Shown here piece after piece: positions 42,903 through 51,407 of a DNA stretch of 64,000 nucleotides. Within the stretch, counting starts at the first letter, position 1; every line of letters begins with the position of its first letter. A program made the translations under genes and the position numbers. Origin of the DNA: Saprospiraceae bacterium. Its GTDB lineage: Bacteria; Bacteroidota; Bacteroidia; Chitinophagales; Saprospiraceae. The notes under the pieces are model-generated. The model made no database searches. It had not been told where the DNA came from and saw only the letters and a program-made list of their open reading frames with translations. The DNA lies in the NCBI GenBank assembly GCA_013214355.1, contig JABSSL010000034.1:1-64000 (forward strand). Reading direction: 5' to 3'.

Positions 42903-43787
42903 CTACCGTAAATTACAGGCACCTTCTTCAGGTTTGAGCTGATCCACGACGATAGCTTGCCCATTGTTCTGAAATTCCCCACTAATGATGTTATGGTCGG
43001 CAAAAGGCGGATTGATGTTCAGCTGAATGGGCAATTTATCTCCTGCAAAGTCGACAAAATCACTAGCAATGCTGAAGCTGGCGTAGAATTTATTGCCCTG
43101 CTGGCGATAAATGCCAAATGCACGCGTGATAGATGGATTGATGGCACCGCTAACATAGATATCTTGTTGCCGGAAAATAGAGCCAGGCACAGGTAAATCA
43201 AAGGGTATTTCTCGGTGGACAAACTCGATGGCGTTATCCTCGTCCGTAGCTCCCTGGATATTGATGATTGGGCAATCGTAGTTAGCCTGTACTTTCGGAG
43301 GTTGTTGGGTATTGAGGTTATGGCCATCACAAAGGCAGATCATATTATCTGTGGCGAAAGCAGCCACAGTACCAAATTGAGGCATAATCACAGTGCTAGA
43401 CTCATCCAAGCCATTTGGGAAAGGCATAGTAGGTCCAGCTGGCATCTGCAATCTCAATTGATCATTTTGATAACTATAAGTCCCTTCAAAAGCAAAATCC
43501 TGATGGGCATCTGTGGTGAATAAAACCTGCATTTTTTGATCAGGTTGCAGGACAAAATACCACAATAGTTGTGAATTGAGACGCCCACATTGATAGACTG
43601 CATCTAAAGGCTGATTAGGGGTGAAGGGGAAGGTTTCAGCGATCTGGTTGCGCAATTGCTCTTCCGTAGGAGTTTGAATGGGGTTATTCGGCTTATCGCC
43701 GTCTCCTGGCTGAACATCTTCCTTTTTACAATTTGTTCCTAGCAAGAGCAAAAGGCCCAGTAAGCTCGCTTTTACGTACGTTTTCAT
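42903..43787 (-). CDS. Hypothetical lipoprotein, 294 residues
   Basis: A predicted outer-membrane or periplasmic lipoprotein with the signal MKTYVKASLLGLLLLLGTNC. The mature part starts with a Pro/Asn-rich linker, then a beta-rich domain with Cys pairs (YQCGRLNSQ, MICLCDGH, YDCPI) and a final PEEGACNLR. No family is recognised. It is divergent from the GH92 gene, and the 229-base gap between them holds the three inverted repeats at 43844-43929, so the two genes may be controlled together. The gene end is convergent with the DUF3078-like gene. Confidence 0.7.
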   Translation of the reverse strand: MKTYVKASLLGLLLLLGTNCKKEDVQPGDGDKPNNPIQTPTEEQLRNQIAETFPFTPNQPLDAVYQCGRLNSQLLWYFVLQPDQKMQVLFTTDAHQDFAFEGTYSYQNDQLRLQMPAGPTMPFPNGLDESSTVIMPQFGTVAAFATDNMICLCDGHNLNTQQPPKVQANYDCPIINIQGATDEDNAIEFVHREIPFDLPVPGSIFRQQDIYVSGAINPSITRAFGIYRQQGNKFYASFSIASDFVDFAGDKLPIQLNINPPFADHNIISGEFQNNGQAIVVDQLKPEEGACNLR

Positions 43788-43843
43788 TGGGTATAAAATT
43801 TGGGTTTACAGATTTGTACTTTTCGCTAAACAGGTTTCTATAA

Positions 43844-43929
43844 TTGACAAATTGCATGTTTTGTCAAGAAGCTGTTTGACCAGGTGTGTCAAAGGTTTGC
43901 CCCTATGTCGCATCATTGGAAATGCGACA
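43844..43929. promoter_or_regulatory. Three inverted repeats spaced 31 bp in the GH92 upstream region
   Basis: TTGACAAA/TTTGTCAA (43844-43867), TTTGAC/GTCAAA (43875-43893) and TGTCGCAT/ATGCGACA (43906-43929) begin at exact 31-bp steps. All three are perfect palindromic arms. The first two share the TTGAC core; the third overlaps the -33 element of the GH92 promoter. This looks like a phased operator array. Confidence 0.6.
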
Positions 43930-43946
43930 GAAATTGAATACTTTTG
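43916..43946 (+). promoter_or_regulatory. Promoter for the GH92 gene
   Basis: TTG (43916-43918), 20 bp, then TACTTTTG (43939-43946), an exact TTG-N20-TAnnTTTG match. The TTG lies in the loop of the third inverted repeat. Confidence 0.65.
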
Positions 43947-44016
43947 AAAAACTCTAATCCTAATTTATCTAGGATAGCGTTGAACAAAACGAAAATCAAA
44001 ACCAGACTTAGTAAAC

Positions 44017-46323
44017 ATGTTCCAGTCTCTACCTAAAATAGGGGTGGCTATTGCCTTCTCCTTTAGTCTATTCTTTGCTTGTCAAGTCGCTACCGAATCC
44101 GAACCGCTTTCATCTACCTCTAAGGTCGATTTGGTCTATCCTTTCCTCGATGTAGCTAATTCCCGTTGGTTCTTTTTCTCCTCTGCTTGCCGTCCTTTTG
44201 GGATGGTAAATCTGAGTCCAGACACCGAAATTGATGGGGCTTGGGGTAGTGGATATCGATATAAAACCGATACTATTCGCGGATTAAGTCATATCCATGC
44301 CTGGCAAATGGCTGGTTTGTCCGTTCTTCCTGTGCACTATATTCAAGGTGAGGAACAGGACATTCTGCTAGATTACTTTTCACCCTTCAGCCATGAGCAG
44401 GAAGAAGCAAGCCCCGGAAGGCATAAACTTCAATTGGATAGATATGATATTCAGGTAGAGCTAACCAGTACGACGCGAGTAGGATTTCACCGATACAAAT
44501 ACGCAGAGGCCGACCAACGTGGCGTAGTTTTTAATTTGGGGGGAAAGATGGGACCTAGTACACTTACTGATGGCAGGCTGGAAAAAGCAAGTGATCGTCT
44601 ACTCCTTGGATCTGTCACCAATATGCCGACGCGAAGGCGTCCGAGGGATCTTACCGTTTACTTTGCGATCCAGCTAGATCATAATGTCCAGGAGATAACG
44701 GAAGGTGAGAACGGAAAGTTTTTAGTCAAACTGGATCAGGAATCAGATGAGCTATTGATGAAAGCGGCCATCTCCTATACTTCCATTGAAAATGCTCAAC
44801 TGAATCTTGAGCAGGAATTACCAGGCTGGAATTTTGAACAGATCCAAGAAGAATCTAAGCAAGAATGGAATGGATTACTCAGCCGAATTGATGTTGAAGG
44901 TGCCACAGAGGAGGATCGGCGACGGTTCTATACCGATCTTTGGCATGCCTTGCAAGGAAGACGAATCATCAGTGACGTTAATGGTGCCTACCCAGATAAT
45001 ACTGCAGATACTTTCCGCATTGGCCAACTTCCACTTGACGCTGCTGGTCAACCCAAATTCAATCACTACAATTCAGATTCCTTCTGGGGAGCTCAATGGA
45101 CCTTAAACACGCTTTGGGGACTAGTCTATCCGGATATTTATGAAGAATTTGTAAATAGCCTTCTAGTCTATTACCAGGATGGAGGCTTTATACCACGAGG
45201 ACCTTCTGGCGGGAATTACACCCACGTGATGACTGGAGCTTCTTCTACCCCTTTCATTGTCAGTGCTTATCAAAAGGGAATCCAAGGATTCGATCTTGAA
45301 ATGGCTTATGAAGGAATGAAAAAGAACCATATGCCTGGCGGCACCATGGGACGCGCTGGTTATGAGCACAAAACCACGCTTGGCGGAGGATTACAATACT
45401 ATATTGATCAGGGTTACGTGCCCTACCCCATCCCCGAAGGTTCATTCGGCTATCATCAAGACGGCCCAAGTCTAACCATGGAATACGCCTACCAAGATTG
45501 GACACTAGCACAAATGGCCAAGAGCCTTGGCAGGACAGCTGATGCACAATATTTCTTAGAACGGGCTAAACATTACGCCAATACTTATGATCCAGATAGC
45601 GGCTGGATGCGTCCAAAAGAAGTCGACGGCAAATGGCAAGATCCTTTTGATCCTTATACTATCAATACGGGTTTCAATGAGTCCAATTCCGCCCAGTCTA
45701 CTTGGTTTGTACCGCATGATCTGGTAGGTCTAGCCGAATTAATGGGAGGTAAGGAAAAAGCCATTGATAAACTACAGGCTCAATTTGAAAAGGCCAAGGA
45801 AATCAACTATACGGCTGGAGATCGGCACGAAAGAGAAAACCATCCTGAATATTCTCGAATTCCTATCAACTATGGTAATCAGCCTTCCATCCAAACTGCC
45901 TTTATCTTTCATCATCTTGGTCGCCCCGATTTATCTCAATATTGGTCTAGAGAAATCACCAAGAAGGTATACAGTGGCTTGCACCCTGAAACCGGATATA
46001 AAGGGGATGAAGATCAAGGATTAATGGGGGCCCTGGCTGTGCTTTTAAAGGTGGGTCTATTTCAAATGACAGGCGGTACCGAAGCAGATCCAAGCTACCA
46101 ATTAGGCAGTCCAATATTCGATAAGATCACCATCCAGCTACATCCAGATTACAGTGAGGGCAAAACAGTTTCGATTGAGATGACAGGAAATGGACCAGAT
46201 GCACCCTATATCCAAACAGCCAGTTGGAATGGCACGCTCCTTCCCGATTACAACCTCATGCACAGTCAGCTTACTGCTGGAGGCGAATTGAAGTTAGTGA
46301 TGGGGGAAGCAGCTCCAAATTGA
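44017..46323 (+). CDS. GH92-family alpha-mannosidase lipoprotein
   Basis: A 768-residue calcium-dependent exo-acting glycoside hydrolase that would release alpha-linked mannose, for example from fungal mannan or N-glycans. It is exported as a lipoprotein (SLFFAC). GH92 blocks run in order: the N-terminal beta-sandwich with CRPFGMVNLSPDT and GLSHIHAWQMAG, then the (alpha/alpha)6 part with RRFYTDLWHALQGRRIISDVNGAYP, SFWGAQWTLNTLWGLVYPD, MEYAYQDWTLAQMAKSLG and a C-terminal GSPIFDKITIQLHPD. The segment usually written GNDDCGQMSAWYV is here GDEDQGLMGALAV, so this is a divergent branch. An A-rich leader (AACAAAACGAAAATC) precedes it, with the promoter at 43916-43946. Confidence 0.92.
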   Translation: MFQSLPKIGVAIAFSFSLFFACQVATESEPLSSTSKVDLVYPFLDVANSRWFFFSSACRPFGMVNLSPDTEIDGAWGSGYRYKTDTIRGLSHIHAWQMAGLSVLPVHYIQGEEQDILLDYFSPFSHEQEEASPGRHKLQLDRYDIQVELTSTTRVGFHRYKYAEADQRGVVFNLGGKMGPSTLTDGRLEKASDRLLLGSVTNMPTRRRPRDLTVYFAIQLDHNVQEITEGENGKFLVKLDQESDELLMKAAISYTSIENAQLNLEQELPGWNFEQIQEESKQEWNGLLSRIDVEGATEEDRRRFYTDLWHALQGRRIISDVNGAYPDNTADTFRIGQLPLDAAGQPKFNHYNSDSFWGAQWTLNTLWGLVYPDIYEEFVNSLLVYYQDGGFIPRGPSGGNYTHVMTGASSTPFIVSAYQKGIQGFDLEMAYEGMKKNHMPGGTMGRAGYEHKTTLGGGLQYYIDQGYVPYPIPEGSFGYHQDGPSLTMEYAYQDWTLAQMAKSLGRTADAQYFLERAKHYANTYDPDSGWMRPKEVDGKWQDPFDPYTINTGFNESNSAQSTWFVPHDLVGLAELMGGKEKAIDKLQAQFEKAKEINYTAGDRHERENHPEYSRIPINYGNQPSIQTAFIFHHLGRPDLSQYWSREITKKVYSGLHPETGYKGDEDQGLMGALAVLLKVGLFQMTGGTEADPSYQLGSPIFDKITIQLHPDYSEGKTVSIEMTGNGPDAPYIQTASWNGTLLPDYNLMHSQLTAGGELKLVMGEAAPN

Positions 46324-46358
46324 GCTAAAAAGCTGTTTTAAAAGCATTTTCATAGCAG

Positions 46359-46402
46359 AAAAGTCATTGGGATCCTCACAAGTTGAGGACTCCATGGCTT
46401 TT
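46359..46402. terminator. Bidirectional terminator between GH92 and the convergent hypothetical gene
   Basis: The outer arms AAAAGTCAT and ATGGCTTTT and inner arms CCTCA/TGAGG form a long hairpin with an A-run on one side and T-run on the other. Confidence 0.7.
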
Positions 46403-46436
46403 CTACGCACAGTCCCTTGGATAGGACAGAGGAGTA

Positions 46437-47864
46437 TCACTTTTTTATCAATTGTGCTTCCATTTGCTCGCATACAGACAGTAACCAGCCTCGATCGGTG
46501 AGCAGATTCGTCTCTTCTATCTTCTTTCTAATTTTTTCCAGTTTCTTGGGGTTGCGGCGGATCAATTGAAACAAAAGATCACAAAAATTCAGATAGGTGT
46601 GTTTGATATTCGCAGAGATCTTCCGGTTTCTTTTGAGAAAAAGACTAAAGGCTGCTAGCAAAGATAGGAGTGCATTTTCTTCGGTAGTCTCGAAGTATAT
46701 CTTCGCCAACATTACTCTGGCGCCTAAGGCATAATTTAAGTCATCTAAGGCCACTTGATTTAGGTGGGTAAGGGCTCGGTCTAGGTCTTTGCTATAGTAG
46801 TAGAGCTCGGCATAATTGTAGTGTAGTGCATTTTCCTGAAACTCTTCTGGCAAACTCGGCGCATACTGTGGAATAAACTCGGCAATCCATTCAAACTTTT
46901 CCAATCTCAGTGCCAGTTTGACCACATTGGTAAAAGTCCAAGGAGAAAGATGTCCATCCTCTAGGAAAAGTTCGGAGGCAATCCCTTTTAAGTATAGCTG
47001 CAGCGCTTCCTCCAAATATTCACTCCTCCCCTTCCGAATCTTTCGCGCACAATAGTTGATCGCAAATCGGTAAATATGCGCTAGGTCAGTATTAGTAACC
47101 CGTTCATTTACCGTGGTCAAGATCTGTTTCAGTTCTTCAAAATGCCGCAACTCGTTCTCTTCCAAAGAGGACATCAAGATCGTATAATAAATGCGAATAA
47201 TAGGTTCGTCAAAGAAGGATTTTTCTACCAAATGATTCAGCCATTCCTGGGAAATACCAAGGTCGTAGTTAGCGGTTAGGATGGCTTGGCGATCAAGCAT
47301 CACACAAGCCTGCCTTAACTTTTGCAAGTAATAATAGCGATCTAAATCATCCGCAACCCATTGTAGATTTTCATCAAATTTCCGCAAACGCTGCTGTTGA
47401 AAATGCTCATCCTTAATCATAGCAAATTCCAAATGCTGCTGGAAGTAGCGCACATCGCGCTGCGGTTGTTGATCAAAATGCTGTGCAATTTTCTGGATCG
47501 TCCGGCGATATAGTTTGGGGAGTTTCCGCTGGTTGCAGATCTGGGCAAAATCCAATTGTTGTTGTAAAGAATTGCCTCTGTAGTGCTCCTGCAATAAGAA
47601 CTGTTCCGCCAATCGGCTTAAGTCCGAAAACAGATATCGTATTCGCTTATCCTCAAAAGCCTGCTGGGGAAATAGCTGCTGATGGAGCTGCTGTTTAAAC
47701 TCTTGAGCGGTTGATTCCTCTATCGAACTAGAGGTGAGTAAAGACAGTAATGCGGTTAGCCTCTCATCTTGATTGAAATAGGGCGAGCGGACAAAAAGTT
47801 GAAAGGCACGAATTTCTCGAGCACTAAAGGTGGCGAGCAGTGACAGGAGTTTATTGTTATTCAT
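46437..47864 (-). CDS. Large helical hypothetical protein (possible TPR-like repeats)
   Basis: A 475-residue soluble protein with no signal peptide, rich in Leu, Gln, Glu and Arg. The N-terminal MNNNKLLSLLATFSAREIRAFQLFVRSPYFNQDERL is a pattern I recall from lineage-expanded Saprospiria proteins. Middle and C-terminal segments (FAINYCARKIRKG, ALTHLNQVALDDLNYALGARVMLAKIYFET) fit TPR-like helix pairs. No domain of known function is seen. It is divergent from the dockerin-like gene and convergent with GH92. The role is unknown. Confidence 0.7.
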   Translation of the reverse strand: MNNNKLLSLLATFSAREIRAFQLFVRSPYFNQDERLTALLSLLTSSSIEESTAQEFKQQLHQQLFPQQAFEDKRIRYLFSDLSRLAEQFLLQEHYRGNSLQQQLDFAQICNQRKLPKLYRRTIQKIAQHFDQQPQRDVRYFQQHLEFAMIKDEHFQQQRLRKFDENLQWVADDLDRYYYLQKLRQACVMLDRQAILTANYDLGISQEWLNHLVEKSFFDEPIIRIYYTILMSSLEENELRHFEELKQILTTVNERVTNTDLAHIYRFAINYCARKIRKGRSEYLEEALQLYLKGIASELFLEDGHLSPWTFTNVVKLALRLEKFEWIAEFIPQYAPSLPEEFQENALHYNYAELYYYSKDLDRALTHLNQVALDDLNYALGARVMLAKIYFETTEENALLSLLAAFSLFLKRNRKISANIKHTYLNFCDLLFQLIRRNPKKLEKIRKKIEETNLLTDRGWLLSVCEQMEAQLIKK

Positions 47865-48063
47865 TAGAGAAAATCGCTTTATCTCATTAACGAAAACATA
47901 GCAAAATAGTATACAAATTCTGACAACTTAATTTAAACACATTATATTTTTTATTAAACTATAAACACTCAAACTCTTTATTATCAGCAAGGTAAAATCA
48001 AAACACCAAAACAATAAGTCAAACATGTGTGTCATTATTTTTGACAATTCTAAAAAAGTGTAG

Positions 48064-48094
48064 TTGCGGCACGTATACGCTAGCGCTACTTTTG
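48064..48094 (+). promoter_or_regulatory. Promoter for the dockerin-like protein gene
   Basis: TTG (48064-48066), 20 bp, then TACTTTTG (48087-48094), an exact TTG-N20-TAnnTTTG match identical in its -7 to the GH92 promoter. Confidence 0.65.
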
Positions 48095-48141
48095 TATCGT
48101 TAATAGCGCGAAACACTGCTTAAACAATGGGGATCAAACAC

Positions 48142-49245
48142 ATGCGAAATTTTGTACTTCTACTTTTTGTAAGCTTCTTTTTTTCCGGGTCACTTTCCGC
48201 TCAGGTCTGGCCAGGAGACGTCAACAATAATGGTGTAGTGAATGGTGTAGACCTGCTATATCTAGGTACCGTATACGGAAATTCTGGCCCGATGCGGGCA
48301 GAGGAGAACACAGACTGGGCACCACAACCCATCATCGAGGCCTGGGGTAGTTTCTTCCCTAATGGCGTCAATCATGCTTTTGCGGATTGTAATGGAGATG
48401 GGGTGGTAAATGATGATGACATTGATGATGCCATCAAAAATAATCTAGGTCAAACGCACGCCGGATCAGGGCTAGGAGATTTTAGTAATGGGCTACCCGG
48501 CATGGACGTTCCTATTGAGCTTTCTCCCAGCCTAAGTTTTGATGACGGAGATTTGATGCTCACTGTAGACTTACTACTTGGTAATGAAGCCTTTGAGGTA
48601 GAGGATTTTTATGGCTTGGCCTTACAGTTAAGTTATACCTCTACTTTCATGGAGGAGTCAAGTTTCGAATTTGAGCTAACCGAAGATAGCTGGATCGATG
48701 GACCAGATGGGGAAAACTCGGCGGTACTTTTTGCGGATGATGAGGACAATGGTAAAGCCGAATTAGCCATCACCCTGATTGATCCTAGTCAGCGTCGAGT
48801 AGGCAAAGGGCGAATTGGTCAGTTCTCTATCGTAATGGAAGATATCATCGTTGGTCTAATTCAAGATACCATCAATATTCAAATTGATAGTGTCACCGTT
48901 ATAAATCCAGAAATTTCAAAAACAGCTATTGTCCCCGATACCCTTAGTCTTATCCTGTCCGAAGACCTCTTGATTATTTCTAATGAAGTTTCAAGTGCCA
49001 TCCAACCGCCAACCCTAAAAACTTTTCCCAATCCAAACCAAGGACAATTCTGGATAAGTGCTGAGGAACCAATTGAAAGCATTCGAATCTACAATCTTAT
49101 GGGACAAGAGATTCCCTTCAACATCCAACAAACCGATTCCACGGGGCTTTTCATCGAATTGCCTCAAGCTCCTCCAGGCACCTACGTCCTTACCGGACAG
49201 ACCGCTGGAGTGCGCTTCACCACTAAGGTAGTCCTAAGTCAATAG
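48142..49245 (+). CDS. Secreted dockerin-like T9SS protein
   Basis: An exported protein of about 367 residues. The signal peptide ends near SLSAQ. A dockerin-type-I-like pair of calcium loops follows: GDVNNNGVVNGVDLLYLG (about 21-38) and ADCNGDGVVNDDDIDDAI (about 75-92). Next is a cohesin- or carbohydrate-binding-like beta domain (about 130-270), and the C terminus (FPNPNQGQFWISAEEPIESIRIYNLMGQEI...LPQAPPGTYVLTGQTAGVRFTTKVVL) is a type A T9SS sorting domain. The protein may be a surface scaffold or adhesin; partners are unknown. The ATG at 48127 is also possible. Confidence 0.85.
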   Translation: MRNFVLLLFVSFFFSGSLSAQVWPGDVNNNGVVNGVDLLYLGTVYGNSGPMRAEENTDWAPQPIIEAWGSFFPNGVNHAFADCNGDGVVNDDDIDDAIKNNLGQTHAGSGLGDFSNGLPGMDVPIELSPSLSFDDGDLMLTVDLLLGNEAFEVEDFYGLALQLSYTSTFMEESSFEFELTEDSWIDGPDGENSAVLFADDEDNGKAELAITLIDPSQRRVGKGRIGQFSIVMEDIIVGLIQDTINIQIDSVTVINPEISKTAIVPDTLSLILSEDLLIISNEVSSAIQPPTLKTFPNPNQGQFWISAEEPIESIRIYNLMGQEIPFNIQQTDSTGLFIELPQAPPGTYVLTGQTAGVRFTTKVVLSQ

Positions 49246-49259
49246 GATCTACCCTCGGG

Positions 49260-49283
49260 CTGCGAAGTGTAACAGCTTCGCAG
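49260..49283 (+). terminator. Hairpin after the dockerin-like gene
   Basis: CTGCGAAG (49260-49267) pairs with CTTCGCAG (49276-49283). There is no clear T-run, so termination is uncertain. Confidence 0.4.
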
Positions 49284-49416
49284 TCTATCCAGACTACGCT
49301 TAAGTAACGAATCTGTCAGTTTAGCCTACCGAAATACCACGGCTAAGCCTGGGCATTCTTTATCCAAAAAGACATTTAACACAAAGCAAATACAAAACAG
49401 TTAAAATCAAATGTGC

Positions 49417-50394
49417 ATGAAAAAATTATTGTTCTGTGTATTGGCAGCCCTTTGCTTTATGGGTAGCAGCTGCGAACTAATCGACCTTACCCTGGATAAT
49501 CAGGAAGGTGGCGAAGGTAACTCCATTACTTTCGATATCAGTCCTTGCGACGATGGAGAAGATATCGCCATAGACAGCCTTCCACAAGCCATTTTAGACT
49601 ATCTCAATGGCGAATACCCAAACATAGAAATCGAGGGAGCTGAGGTATTCTATGATATGGATCAGGAGATTTTTGGTGTCAAACTTGCTAATGGCCTAGA
49701 AATACTTTTTGATGAAAACGGCGTAATTATCGCAAGTGGAGACGAGAACCTGGAAGTTGATCTGGCAATCGATAGCCTTCTGCAAGGAATACTGGATTAT
49801 ATCAACGCCAACTTCCCTCAGATTAACATTGATGAGGCAAGTATTGAAATTGAGTATGGTGAAGAATTCTTTGAAATTGACCTGGATAATGGTCTAGATC
49901 TTTTCTTTGATGAGCTAGGAGATTTTATTTGTCAAGACGATGATGGCGGAGACGATGATGATGGAGACGATGACGACGGAGACGATGATGATGAAGGCCT
50001 TTCTCTAGATGACCTGCCAGATTCTATCTTGGACTATCTAAGCGAGCAATTTCCTGGGCTAAGCATTGAAGGGATTGACGTAGAGGAACTGTGTGGAGAC
50101 ACCAAAGTGATAGAGATAGAGCTGGAGGATGAAAATGAAGAAGAGATAAAAGTTTATTTCTCTCTGGAATGGGATTACCTATTTATGTCTGTGGAGGTAT
50201 CTGAGGCAGATCTTCCCATGGCAGTCTTGGATAGTTTAGCGTCAGCCTATCCCGGATACACCCTGGAGGACGATGATATCTATAGATGGACCTTAGCAGA
50301 TGGTTCCATTCAGTACAAGCTGGAGGTGGATACTGATCAAGAAGATTACGACGTGGTTGTTGACGCAGATGGTGTCATTATTTGCACGGAATAA
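49417..50394 (+). CDS. PepSY-like repeat lipoprotein with Asp-rich linker
   Basis: A 325-residue lipoprotein (lipobox MGSSC) built of four PepSY/BLIP-like units, each starting with (S/D)LP.(A/S)(I/V)LD.L...(Y/F)P and running into a beta-hairpin: about residues 46-96, 107-155, 185-240 and 256-310. Units 1-2 and 3-4 are separated by an acidic tract of Asp and Gly (about 160-182), encoded by a GGAGACGATGAYGAY repeat. This fold is found in BLIP-like and PepSY-like domains that bind or inhibit peptidases; no partner is known. The tract may bind calcium or act as a spacer. An in-frame ATG two codons upstream (49411) is equally possible. Confidence 0.82.
   Translation: MKKLLFCVLAALCFMGSSCELIDLTLDNQEGGEGNSITFDISPCDDGEDIAIDSLPQAILDYLNGEYPNIEIEGAEVFYDMDQEIFGVKLANGLEILFDENGVIIASGDENLEVDLAIDSLLQGILDYINANFPQINIDEASIEIEYGEEFFEIDLDNGLDLFFDELGDFICQDDDGGDDDDGDDDDGDDDDEGLSLDDLPDSILDYLSEQFPGLSIEGIDVEELCGDTKVIEIELEDENEEEIKVYFSLEWDYLFMSVEVSEADLPMAVLDSLASAYPGYTLEDDDIYRWTLADGSIQYKLEVDTDQEDYDVVVDADGVIICTE
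49936..49996 (+). repeat. GGAGACGATGAY-type tandem repeat coding for an Asp/Gly tract
   Basis: About four imperfect 15-base units in frame inside the PepSY-like lipoprotein gene, encoding D-D-D-D-G-type repeats. Confidence 0.7.
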
Positions 50395-50410
50395 TGGAAG
50401 ATTGCGTTAT

Positions 50411-50451
50411 AGCAATTTGCAGGCCAACGCTTTGGGTTGGCCTGTATTGCT
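50411..50451. terminator. Bidirectional terminator between convergent genes
   Basis: CAGGCCAAC (50420-50428) pairs with GTTGGCCTG (50436-50444), extended by an AGCAAT/ATTGCT outer stem. It lies between the PepSY-like gene and the SDR gene. Confidence 0.7.
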
Positions 50452-50469
50452 CTTAGAAACATGGGCAGA

Positions 50470-51285
50470 TTAACTAACTCTTTGGTGTTGAGTCATTCCG
50501 CCCATTACTTTGCTCATGATTCTTACCTTAGCCCATCTAGGCACCGTACGCAAGGAGCCCACCAATAATTTAGTCAGCCCACCCGGCAAAACCGTATGTT
50601 TCCTGCCAAGCGCTTTCAAAATGGGTACAGCCACTTGTTGAGGACTGAGGACATTGCCCATTTGCATATTGGCTCGATCCGCAAATCCGCTATTGACGGG
50701 CCCTGGAGCGGCAGATAGGACATCTACATTCTTTTCTTTCAATTCCACGGCAATAGCCTCACCTAAAGACTGAACGTAGGCTTTAGTCGCTGCATAATGA
50801 GCCGCGTATGGCACTCCCTGGAATCCGACTAAAGAAGCTAGCAAAATAATCCCTCCCCGGCCACGATCAGCCATCCTGTTAGCCAAATAGTGAGTCATGA
50901 CTAGGATTGTCTCGCAATTAACAGCAAGCATGTTCAACTCTTCTTCTAGCTTAGCCTCAATGAATGCGCCAGACGTCCCAAAGCCAGCCGCGCCGACAAA
51001 TAATCCAATTTCATAGGTTTTCAATTGGTCCATGAGGTCATAAACCGTGGCCCGATCAGCCAAGTCGGCTTCGATACAGCGCACTTCAATTCCACAACTT
51101 GCTTCTAATTCTTTTCCTAGCGTTTCCAAGAGTGCCGATCTCCGTGCCACCAAGATCAAATCCAGGCCCGATTCTGCCAACTGGATAGCAATGGCTCGGC
51201 CGATTCCTGAGGATGCTCCCGTTACCAGTGCCCAAGGTCCATAGGACTTAGCTATTCTTGCTTGCTCTCTTTTCGAAAGATTCAT
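50470..51285 (-). CDS. Short-chain dehydrogenase/reductase
   Basis: A 271-residue SDR with the cofactor motif TGASSGIGRAIA, the acidic DLADR stretch, the LASLVG Ser and the catalytic YAATK (Tyr, Lys). The C-terminal tail (PILKALGRKHTVLPGGLTKLL...MSKVMGG) matches SDRs annotated as ketoreductases or DltE-like proteins. The substrate is unknown. ATG codons at 51333, 51297 and 51285 are in frame; the last is chosen because family members begin shortly before YGPWALVTGASSGIG. It lies upstream of the sialate O-acetylesterase end on the same strand by about 120 bases. Confidence 0.85.
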   Translation of the reverse strand: MNLSKREQARIAKSYGPWALVTGASSGIGRAIAIQLAESGLDLILVARRSALLETLGKELEASCGIEVRCIEADLADRATVYDLMDQLKTYEIGLFVGAAGFGTSGAFIEAKLEEELNMLAVNCETILVMTHYLANRMADRGRGGIILLASLVGFQGVPYAAHYAATKAYVQSLGEAIAVELKEKNVDVLSAAPGPVNSGFADRANMQMGNVLSPQQVAVPILKALGRKHTVLPGGLTKLLVGSLRTVPRWAKVRIMSKVMGGMTQHQRVS

Positions 51286-51407
51286 GATTTTCTTCATTGT
51301 GTTTAAGAATACCACAAAGCTATTCCTTCCCATAGCTGCCTCAAAATTAAAGGGGAGAACGGGAGGAAAGAGGTGAGAATGGGATGTCTTTTAAGAGATA
51401 TACCCAC

